Below are positions 58,309 to 64,000 of a DNA stretch of 64,000 nucleotides, piece after piece. The position numbers were made by a program, and so were the translations under genes. The DNA comes from Gemmatimonadaceae bacterium (GTDB lineage Bacteria; Latescibacterota; UBA2968; UBA8231): contig JAPOZM010000074.1 of NCBI GenBank assembly GCA_026706075.1, positions 1-64,000 of the forward strand, written 5' to 3'. The notes under the pieces were generated by a model. The model had not been told where the DNA came from. It worked only from the letters and a program-made list of their open reading frames with translations, and searched no databases. Numbering within the stretch: the first letter of the stretch is position 1; every line of letters starts with the position of its first letter.

Positions 58309-59487
58309 ATGCCCCGCCAGCCCCCGCCCCTGCCGCCCTCGGAGGCCGGCCTCGACGAGGCCCTTCAGAGAGGCCTGGGGGGCGGCGCCCTCCTGTTCAC
58401 CACCAACCCCGGCCTCGAGGACCTCGCCGCCGAGGAGTTGTGCGAGCGCCTGGACCCCCTCGGCCTGGCGGCGCCGGAGATCCGCCTGCAGCTCAAGCCC
58501 TGGGGCTTCGGCGGACACCTGCTCGTGGTGCTGCCCCGGGTCGACGACGGCGTCACCGGGGAGGCCCTGGCCATGGGCACCGTCCACCACGTCCTGCGCC
58601 CCCTCTACGGGTTCGATCTGCCCGCCGACCCCGATGCCGGCCTCGAACACATCCACGCCCAGTTGAGCGAGCGCGGAGTCCCCGCCCTCGGCGAGGACGG
58701 CGTCGCCTCCTTCCGCGTCACCACCCGGCGCAGCGGCGACCACCCCTTCTCCAGCATCGACGTGCAGCGGCGGGCCGGCGCCGCCCTGATCGAGCGCTAC
58801 GGGTTGGCCGTGGACCTGACCGGCTTCGACCGCCAGGTCCGCGTCGACGTGCGCGGCCAGCGCTGCCTGGTGGGCGTGCAGCTCACGAGGGATCCCCTCA
58901 GCCGCCGGCATCACCGGCTCTACAACCCGGGGGCGGCGGTGAAGGCCAACGTCGCCTGCGCCCTCCTGCGCCTGTCCCGCGTGGAGAGCGGACGCCTCCT
59001 CGATCCCTTCTGCGGCTCGGGGACGATCCCCATCGAGGCGGCGCGCCTCCACCCGGGGCTGCAGATCGAGGCCAGCGACTACTCCCCACGGGCCGTCGAG
59101 GGCGCCGGCCGCAACCTCGAAGCCGAGGGATTCGCCGGACGGGTCGCCCTCGCCTGCCGCGACCTGGCCGACTTGGCCGAGGCCCACCCGGCCGGCCGCT
59201 TCGACGCCATCGTCACCAACCCCCCCTTCGGCGTGCGCCTCGGCCGCGGCATGAACTTCTCCGCCTTCTACGCCCGCTTCCTCGACGCGGCCGCCCACCT
59301 GCTGCGCCCCGGCGGCCGCCTCGTCTTCCTCGCCTGGAAGCGCGGCCTCATCGACAAGGCCAACCGCCCCGCCCGCCGTTTCCGCCGCCTCCACGTGCGG
59401 GTCGTCGAGACCGGGGGGATCTATCCGCGGATCTACGTGATGGAGCGGCGGCGGGATCCGGCCCCGAGGGAGGCGGGTGGGTGGTGA
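58309..59487 (+). CDS. THUMP-domain class I RNA methyltransferase (RlmKL/Trm14-like)
   Basis: 392 aa. THUMP-like region about residues 70-170; then the methyltransferase with SAM-binding LLDPFCGSGTIPIEAARLHP and the catalytic TNPPFGVRLGRG. This pattern is that of RlmL-N/TrmN/Trm14, which methylate N2 of guanine in 23S rRNA or tRNA. The NPPF tetrad supports amino-group methylation. Last intact gene before the degenerate region. Confidence 0.9.
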   Translation: MPRQPPPLPPSEAGLDEALQRGLGGGALLFTTNPGLEDLAAEELCERLDPLGLAAPEIRLQLKPWGFGGHLLVVLPRVDDGVTGEALAMGTVHHVLRPLYGFDLPADPDAGLEHIHAQLSERGVPALGEDGVASFRVTTRRSGDHPFSSIDVQRRAGAALIERYGLAVDLTGFDRQVRVDVRGQRCLVGVQLTRDPLSRRHHRLYNPGAAVKANVACALLRLSRVESGRLLDPFCGSGTIPIEAARLHPGLQIEASDYSPRAVEGAGRNLEAEGFAGRVALACRDLADLAEAHPAGRFDAIVTNPPFGVRLGRGMNFSAFYARFLDAAAHLLRPGGRLVFLAWKRGLIDKANRPARRFRRLHVRVVETGGIYPRIYVMERRRDPAPREAGGW

Positions 59488-59598
59488 GGGCGCGCACCTC
59501 CCGCACAGCCTGCCTCATCGCTCCACCCCCAGCCCACAGATCTGCGAACCACCCGGCACCCCCCTCCCTGCGTTCACCGCGACCACTGCGTTCCCCTG
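59488..59598. other. Short non-coding stretch after the methyltransferase
   Basis: No gene, promoter or structured element is seen. It marks the left boundary of the 59.6-60.4 kb graveyard. Confidence 0.5.
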
Positions 59599-59722
59599 GT
59601 GCGCAAGGGCGCGGTGGGCAGCCACGGCCTGGAGCAAGTGCTCGCTTCTGCGGAGAGGCAGGACTGAGCATGGCGGCGCACAAACCTGGCTCGTGGCCAG
59701 CGGCCTGCCCGCCCTCGCCCTG
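59599..59722 (+). repeat. Degenerate partial copy of the thioredoxin-gene junction
   Basis: About 124 bp matching 60995-61118 at roughly 85% identity: the end of one thioredoxin-like gene, its TGA, and the start ATGGCGGCGCACAAACC of the next. The open frames are broken, so it is a decayed duplication. Confidence 0.85.
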
Positions 59723-59764
59723 CCTGCTCTTGAGCAATCAGTGTCTTGTCCGTGCTGTAAGGTG

Positions 59765-60040
59765 CAGGTGGATTTGGTTGACGAGAGTGGCGGGATGCAG
59801 CGAGCCTGTAACAATCTGACGCGATATGCCCATGACTTCAATCAGAGCGTAGGCTACTTGGTTGTGTTCTACCGTCGGACAACCAGAAAACTGAAGCCGA
59901 GTTTCCTCCTCGTATTGTACATGAGGGCAAGACTTATTCCCTCCTGGCGATCGATGTAGGACCGAGTCGACCCTCGGCGAGCAAAGAGAAGCCAGGGAAT
60001 CGCCAAGTAGTTACCCGGGGGGTGTCACCCATCATCCCGG
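59765..60040 (+). pseudogene. Frameshifted fragment of a conserved hypothetical (nuclease-like C-terminus)
   Basis: One frame reads ACNNLTRYAHDFNQSVGYLV then shifts; another continues PRIVHEGKTYSLLAIDVGPS and RPSASKEKPGNRQVVTR. Together they match, by recall, the C-terminal part of a family of roughly 300-aa proteins with PD-(D/E)XK-nuclease-like features often found in mobile or defence regions. The 5' half is missing. G+C is low (about 50%), marking foreign origin. Confidence 0.55.
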
Positions 60041-60070
60041 TCAGAGGTGTTACCAATCAACCCGGTTTGA
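60021..60070 (+). repeat. Two 25-bp tandem units resembling an IS end
   Basis: Unit 1 at 60021-60045 begins GGTGTCACCCATCATCCCGG; unit 2 at 60046-60070 begins GGTGTTACCAATCAACCCGG. About 20 of 25 positions agree. Tandem repeats of this GGTGT-ACC-AT-CCCGG type are characteristic of IS21/IS481-like transposon ends. Confidence 0.6.
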
Positions 60071-60338
60071 ACCTACCTCTAGCCTGGATCTCACGGAGGG
60101 ATTCCGTTCAGCCCATGAACGCAGGTCTTTCAGTTACAGGACGGGTTTGCTGGCCAAAGACGCAGGATACTAGTCCACCACAGTGGAGATTCCACCGCAA
60201 GATTACCAGCCGACCAAAGCCGAGTGCAGGAAGAGATCCGAGTTGACGCCACGCCGGAGGGGTTGACCCGACGGCTGGTGCAGCCCGTGAAGGCCGTGGA
60301 GCGGAAGTAGCACCCCCCCTCCCCGCGACAGCCTATGT

Positions 60339-60355
60339 TGTCGCACTTTGCGACA
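60339..60355 (+). promoter_or_regulatory. 17-bp perfect palindrome TGTCGCA-N3-TGCGACA
   Basis: Seven-base arms with a CTT centre, about 50 nt upstream of the promoter of the thioredoxin operon. Form and position fit an activator or enhancer site. Confidence 0.5.
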
Positions 60356-60391
60356 CTTCCTTAGGGTTGTCAGTAGATTCTGCTTCTGTCC

Positions 60392-60420
60392 TTGCAACGC
60401 TAAGAAATGTGTTGTACTAT
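60392..60420 (+). promoter_or_regulatory. Promoter TTGCAA-17-TACTAT of the thioredoxin/A24 operon
   Basis: -35 TTGCAA (60392-60397), 17-bp spacer, -10 TACTAT (60415-60420). The direct repeat GTTGTACT occurs at 60411 and 60432, 21 bp apart, straddling the -10 and start region. Confidence 0.55.
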
Positions 60421-60499
60421 GCAAGCTCGAAGTTGTACTTGCACTTGCGCGGAATTGTCTTGGCTCTTGGTTCCCGAGTGTTTGGAAGTGAGGACGAGG

Positions 60500-61063
60500 A
60501 TGGGTGAGCCGGAAGGATCCGCTAGCGTTGCCGACAGCCGCGTGCCCCCTCGCATCGTCGGCGCAGCCTTGGTGGCTGGGGTGCTGCTGGCCTCGCTGGT
60601 GGCCGTGGCCGCCCGGCTTGAGACCGGCTACCCGCCCGGGATCACACCCCCGCCTTTTGCCCACCTGCTCGGCCAACCCGCCCCTGCCTTCACCCTCCAC
60701 GGCCTCCAAGGCCCCACGGTTTCCTCGGACGATGCGCCGGCGGGGCGATCATGGCTCCTGTTCTTCGCCGAGGCCTCCTGTCAGGCTTGCGACGCCACCT
60801 ACCCCGCCCTCGCCCGGGCCTCGGAGCGGTACCCCGTCATCGTCGTCGGCGCGGGCGACCGGGCGGTGCTCCGTGAGAAGCTGGCCCCGCACGGCCTTGT
60901 CCCGGTCGCCGGCCACGACAGCCGCTGGGAGGTGAACCAGGCCTACGGCGTGCCGGGCTATCCCTCGGTGCTCCTGATCGACCCGCAAGGCATCGTGCGC
61001 AAGGGCGCGGTGGGCACCCAGGGCCTGGAGCAGGTGCTCGCCGCTCCGGAGAGGAAGGACTGA
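60500..61063 (+). CDS. Membrane-anchored thioredoxin-like (TlpA/MauD-like) protein
   Basis: 187 aa. One N-terminal hydrophobic segment (IVGAALVAGVLLASLVAVAA, about 18-37) places the domain in the periplasm. GQPAPAFTLHGLQGPTV, LLFFAEASCQACDATYP (CxxC) and the cis-Pro region VPGYPSVLLIDPQGIV are thioredoxin hallmarks. AGGACGAGG before the ATG at 60500. It is adjacent to a second such gene and a cysteine-rich secreted peptide, which suggests a role in disulfide formation or reduction for that peptide (inference). Confidence 0.85.
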   Translation: MGEPEGSASVADSRVPPRIVGAALVAGVLLASLVAVAARLETGYPPGITPPPFAHLLGQPAPAFTLHGLQGPTVSSDDAPAGRSWLLFFAEASCQACDATYPALARASERYPVIVVGAGDRAVLREKLAPHGLVPVAGHDSRWEVNQAYGVPGYPSVLLIDPQGIVRKGAVGTQGLEQVLAAPERKD

Positions 61064-61118
61064 GCATGGCGGCGCACAAACCCTCTCTCCTGGCCGGCGG
61101 CCTGCTGGCCCTCGCCCT
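60995..61118 (+). repeat. Intact copy of the thioredoxin-gene junction repeated at 59599-59722
   Basis: Spans the end of the first thioredoxin-like gene and the start of the second; the degenerate partner lies 1.4 kb upstream in the same orientation. Confidence 0.85.
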
Positions 61119-61647
61119 GACCGGGGCCCTGGCCGTCGTGGACGGACCGCCCGGCTCCCTGCTGAACCGGCTGCCGCGCAGCCAGTGGCAGCAACTGCCC
61201 CGGGGCACCCCCGCCCCCGACTTCCGGCTGTCCGGGATCGCCGGGCCCGGGCTGGAACTGGCCGACCTGAAGGGCCGGTCCTCGGCCGTCGTCTTCGTCA
61301 CCACCACCTGCCGGTACTGCACCGAGTTGAAGGCCAACCTGCTCGACGCGGGGCTGGCCGACCTGGGGGGGCGCCTGGTCTTCATCCACGGCCCGGACGA
61401 CGGTCCGTCCGCAGAGACGACCGAGGACAACGTCGAGGCGCGGATCCGCCGCCTCTCTCCCGTGCTGCTGGACACCACGGGAGAGACATCGCTGGCGTAC
61501 TACGCCGTCAGCGTGCCCACGGCGTACCGCCTCGACCCGGAGGGCACGGTGGCGGCGGCCGCTCGGGGCGTCGGGCCGGTCCAGGAACTGGTCGAGGAGC
61601 TGGCCGAGGACGTGGCCTCCGACGAGGGGTGCCGATCGTGTCCCTAG
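61066..61647 (+). CDS. Second membrane-anchored thioredoxin-like protein
   Basis: 193 aa. N-terminal membrane segment (SLLAGGLLALALTGALAVVD), then GTPAPDFRLSGIAGPGLELA, the active-site VFVTTTCRYCTELKANLL (CxxC) and the cis-Pro region AVSVPTAYRLDPEG. A C-terminal EGCRSCP adds two more cysteines. ATG 2 nt after the preceding stop; it overlaps the A24 gene by 10 nt. Sequence differs strongly from the first thioredoxin-like protein, so they probably have distinct partners. Confidence 0.85.
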   Translation: MAAHKPSLLAGGLLALALTGALAVVDGPPGSLLNRLPRSQWQQLPRGTPAPDFRLSGIAGPGLELADLKGRSSAVVFVTTTCRYCTELKANLLDAGLADLGGRLVFIHGPDDGPSAETTEDNVEARIRRLSPVLLDTTGETSLAYYAVSVPTAYRLDPEGTVAAAARGVGPVQELVEELAEDVASDEGCRSCP

Positions 61648-62690
61648 GCGACCCCATTCTCTGGGTGGAGCTGCTGATGCTGTCGGCGCTGCTGACAGCC
61701 GGCATCTGTGCGGCCTGGACGGACCTGCGTTTCCAGCGGGTGCCGAACCCCTACACCCTGGGGCTGCTCGGCATCGGCGTGACCGGCCAGGCGGCGATGG
61801 TGGGACTGGGCGTGGGCGGCTGGAACCAGGTGGCGGGGATCCTCCTGCTGGGCCTGGCCGTCGCCTTCCTGCTGACGCTCACCGGGGTCTGGTCGCTGGG
61901 CGACGGCAAGATGTATTGGGCGGCGGTGGCGGCCCTGCCGCCGAGCCTGTGCCCGGTGGGCGAATGGGTCTCCTTCGAGACCCCGCCGGCGGCGCTGATC
62001 GTCAACGCCCTGCTCGGGTACGTCGCGGTCCTGCTGGCGCTGGTGGTCTGGCAGCAACGGCAGTGGACGGCGCTCAAAGGGAACCGGGATCGATGGCTGC
62101 AGGCCGCCGCCGGGGTGGGAGGTTTGCTCGGACTGGCCCTGAGCTTCGCTCACCTCGTGCTGAACCGCCCCCTGAGCTACCTGGAGGCCTTCGGGTTCCT
62201 CGTCGTGGGCTACCGGCTGCTCGAGTGGGGCCTGGAGCCGGCCCGGCGCCCGGTGGTGGTGATCCCCGGGCTGGCGGCCCTCGCGCTGCTGTTCCTGACG
62301 ACCGGCGGCTGGCGGGACTACGCCCTGATCTGGGCGGCGGCGTGGCTGGTGGAGCTGGCCTTTCAGCAGGTGCGGCACGGGAGCCGGCGGGCCTTCGGGT
62401 TCGACCTTCCGGCGGGGCAGGTCCGGGCGGGGGCGGTCCTGGGACGCCGGCTGGTCCTGGCCGGGGCCGAGGGCGGGGAGGTGGTCTGGGAGAGCGGGGA
62501 GAGCCTCGACCAGGAGAGAGTGAACCTGCTCAAAGAGCGGGCGGCCTCCGGCGCGGGGCCCAGGACGGTGGCCCTGACCCGGGCCCTTCCCGTCGTGCCC
62601 TTCCTCGTGGCCGGCGGCCTGGCCACGGCCGCCTTCGGCGGTCACCTGGCCCCGCCGGTGAGAGCTTTGCTCGTGTGGATCAAGGGATGA
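61638..62690 (+). CDS. A24 prepilin-peptidase-like integral membrane protein
   Basis: 350 aa. Multiple membrane helices. The aspartyl-protease pair of the A24 family appears as AAWTDLRFQRVPNPYTLGLL and WSLGDGKMYWAAVAALP. After the core (about 165 residues), there is an additional membrane portion and a soluble tail (FGFDLPAGQVRAGAVLGRRL onward). A canonical N-methylase cysteine domain is missing, as in FlaK/archaeal-type or PilD-short enzymes. GTG start. In this context it might cleave the leader of the small secreted peptide (inference). Confidence 0.75.
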   Translation: MSLGDPILWVELLMLSALLTAGICAAWTDLRFQRVPNPYTLGLLGIGVTGQAAMVGLGVGGWNQVAGILLLGLAVAFLLTLTGVWSLGDGKMYWAAVAALPPSLCPVGEWVSFETPPAALIVNALLGYVAVLLALVVWQQRQWTALKGNRDRWLQAAAGVGGLLGLALSFAHLVLNRPLSYLEAFGFLVVGYRLLEWGLEPARRPVVVIPGLAALALLFLTTGGWRDYALIWAAAWLVELAFQQVRHGSRRAFGFDLPAGQVRAGAVLGRRLVLAGAEGGEVVWESGESLDQERVNLLKERAASGAGPRTVALTRALPVVPFLVAGGLATAAFGGHLAPPVRALLVWIKG

Positions 62691-62803
62691 AGTACGGCTA
62701 CCCTGCGGCTGAGGAAGGAGATGACCGGGATAGCGCGGCCGGGTGGCCATGGAGGAGTTCAGAGAGCAAACACAGTTCACGTTCCTCAAGGAGGGAATGA
62801 ACC

Positions 62804-63114
62804 ATGCTGATGCTCATCGACAATGCCCTGTGCGTCATCCGCAGGGCCATGATCGTCCTCGCCAGCGAGGACACTGTGCGAAGCGGCCGATCCTGCCGGT
62901 GGCCTGGGTCGGCGCCGTGCTGATGGCGGCCGCTGTCGTGCTGAGCATGCCCGAGAAGGCCCATGCCGGCTACTGCTGGTCGTCCCAGTGGAACTGCTAC
63001 AACGTCAGTCCCTCACCCTGTCCTTCCACGTGTGAAACGGACTGCCGCACCTACTCTTCCGGATGCCATCTGTATGGTTCATCGGGGCTGTATCGTTGCC
63101 GATGCGGGTGGTAG
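62804..63114 (+). CDS. Cysteine-rich secreted peptide, reading frame broken
   Basis: AAGGAGG lies 9 nt before ATG 62804, whose frame (MLMLIDNALCVIRRAMIVLA) has strongly G+C-biased third positions for about 25 codons but stops at 62920-62922. From about 62885 a second frame takes over the coding bias: PILPVAWVGAVLMAAAVVLS then MPEKAHAG, a signal-like segment, followed by a 47-residue mature region with 8 Cys (YCWSSQWNCYN, CPSTCETDCRTYSSGC, YRCRCGW). A one-base frameshift (real or a sequencing error) joins them. Disulfide-rich peptide; function unknown. Confidence 0.55.
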
Positions 63115-63162
63115 TCTATCCAGTGACCTGATGGGCACTGTAGGCACTCGGGTCACAGCTTC

Positions 63163-63193
63163 AAGGGAGCGGGGACAGGATCCTCGCTCCCTT
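63163..63193 (+). terminator. 9-bp hairpin after the cysteine-rich peptide gene
   Basis: Arms AAGGGAGCG and CGCTCCCTT around a 13-nt loop, 50 nt past the stop. No T-run. Ends the thioredoxin/A24 unit. Confidence 0.45.
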
Positions 63194-63297
63194 GGCATAG
63201 ATGTCGGTCCGTCAAGAGGTGTTCTTTGGGTGAGTTCCCTCTATAGACTTCAGGACTCCCTCCCCGGGAGTAGTTGTCTATCCTACAAGGAGGCACC

Positions 63298-64000
63298 ATG
63301 GGCCGCTATCCTTCTTGGCTCCTCGCCATCCCGATTCTGACCTCCGCCGTCGTCGCCCACGCCCACATCGGCGACCAGATCTACCCCTTCTACGAGCTGC
63401 TGGACGAAGATCTCGACCGCATCGACCTGACCGACGGTAGCGTCGAGGACTGGTACGAGGTCATCGGGGAGCCTTCGCTGACGGCCAGTGACTTCCTGTG
63501 GCAGTTTGGTCGGTACGATCTATCGGATGTGGACTTCCGCATCTGGCTCGCCTGGAACCAGGGCAGCGGCACCCTCTGGATCGCCATGGAGCGCTTCGAT
63601 GATCTCTATATCAACAACTACGACGGGGCCGGCCTCCACGCGATGCACCGCTGGGATTCCAGCCTCGAATTCATGGTCGACGGCGACCACACCGGCGGGG
63701 TGTACGGCTTCCTTCTCGGGATCAACTGCGAGGAGTGCACGGACGAGGAAGTCCTGTGGAACAACCGTCAGGCGCAGCGGTGGATCGCGATCGCCGAGGC
63801 GCCCGGCGGCGGCGACATCCTGGACTACGACGGCGCCAGCGACTGGGTGATCCGGGAGCCGTACGCCGTCGCGGGCGGCGGCGTCATCGGCGAGAGCCCG
63901 GCGACCACGGTCACCGAGTTCAAGGTGACGCCTTTTGACGACCTCATCTACGACGACGAGGAAGCGTCCGAGGTCTCGCAACTGTTCCCGGGGAAGGTGA
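63298..64000 (+). CDS. Secreted protein of unknown function, 3' end outside window
   Basis: 234 codons seen. The signal peptide is YPSWLLAIPILTSAVVAHAH with cleavage probably after AHA. The mature part begins HIGDQIYPFYELLDEDLDRI, DLTDGSVEDWYEVIGEPSLT and then VDFRIWLAWNQGSGTLWIAM, a beta-rich, Asp- and aromatic-rich domain resembling CBM9/DOMON-type ligand-binding domains. I associate proteins with this opening with Latescibacterota-type genomes. AAGGAGG before the ATG; TATAGA at 63243-63248 may be the -10. Confidence 0.75.
   Translation, partial: MGRYPSWLLAIPILTSAVVAHAHIGDQIYPFYELLDEDLDRIDLTDGSVEDWYEVIGEPSLTASDFLWQFGRYDLSDVDFRIWLAWNQGSGTLWIAMERFDDLYINNYDGAGLHAMHRWDSSLEFMVDGDHTGGVYGFLLGINCEECTDEEVLWNNRQAQRWIAIAEAPGGGDILDYDGASDWVIREPYAVAGGGVIGESPATTVTEFKVTPFDDLIYDDEEASEVSQLFPGKV

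Noticed and set aside
60202..60310. Gene fragment ending EEIRVDATPEGLTRRL and VQPVKAVERK before a TAG
   Set aside because: It reads like a protein tail, but the upstream portion has no matching open frame and I cannot assign it; probably part of the same decayed region.
60339..60500. Sigma-54-dependent promoter associated with the TGTCGCA palindrome
   Set aside because: The palindrome looks like an enhancer site, but I find no GG/GC pair at -24/-12 spacing upstream of 60500; a sigma-70-type promoter fits better.
1..64000. CRISPR arrays, tRNA or rRNA genes, replication origin
   Set aside because: No regularly spaced repeats of CRISPR size, no tRNA-like T-loop and acceptor pairs and no rRNA sequence were seen by reading; short or divergent RNA genes could be missed.

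Overview
The window is a roughly 70% G+C bacterial chromosome segment, tightly packed with co-oriented, often overlapping genes (4-bp GTGA/ATGA overlaps are common) and no tRNA, rRNA or CRISPR that I can see. The gene mix points to an uncultured heterotroph of the FCB/Latescibacterota (WS3) type: many small-molecule oxygenases (two TauD/TfdA, two PhyH), sugar-phosphate and xylose isomerases, creatininase, formamidase, Gfo/Idh/MocA, ceramidase-like and Asp-box proteins, and a secreted protein of a kind I associate with that phylum. This placement is an inference from gene content, not a phylogenetic result. 

Layout. 1-7.2 kb: divergent PhyH/TauD dioxygenases, a globin-ankyrin fusion, a membrane micropeptide, a TPR protein, then a hydroxypyruvate-isomerase-like/TauD/SDR operon. 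7.2-9.9 kb: a lower-G+C island with a translationally coupled three-gene cassette (two unrecognised proteins plus a metallo-beta-lactamase-fold hydrolase). 9.9-22.2 kb: class V aminotransferase and ceramidase-like pair, an unknown gene coupled to a full-length Lhr-type helicase, CBS, SGNH and SDR genes, formamidase and an amidohydrolase. 22.4-25 kb: a minus-strand rpsR - bacterial-microcompartment shell protein - coiled-coil operon, with an O-antigen ligase-like gene on the other side. 25-40 kb: creatininase/Gfo-Idh pair, arfB, a sigma-70 factor with an operator-like palindrome, parE-parC-pepF operon, DEAD-box helicase, gltX/glnS convergent pair and dapL. 40.4-43.7 kb: a small ribbon-helix-helix-like gene coupled to nadA, a lower-G+C UDG-like gene, two orphan antitoxins with a toxin remnant, and a LOG-family gene. 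43.7-52 kb: xylose isomerase/SDR operon, fructose-bisphosphatase, hydroxyacid-oxoacid transhydrogenase, Asp-box protein, PhyH and a GH127-like protein. 52-59.5 kb: lytic transglycosylase, lipoprotein, Nramp-like transporter, GNAT, phosphodiesterase and THUMP methyltransferase. 59.5-60.4 kb: a graveyard (degenerate partial duplication, frameshifted pseudogene, IS-end-like repeats). 60.5-64 kb: two thioredoxin-like proteins, an A24 prepilin-peptidase-like protein, a cysteine-rich secreted peptide and a secreted protein cut by the window edge. 

Two regulatory themes stand out. First, a recurrent leaderless promoter layout: a -10 hexamer of TATCTT/TATACT type followed by exactly 8 nt and then ATG or GTG, seen at six or more starts including two divergent pairs. 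Second, unusual translation signals: rpsR appears to start at ATC behind a good Shine-Dalgarno site, and the Shine-Dalgarno site of the gene upstream of nadA lies in a perfect 6-bp hairpin stem.
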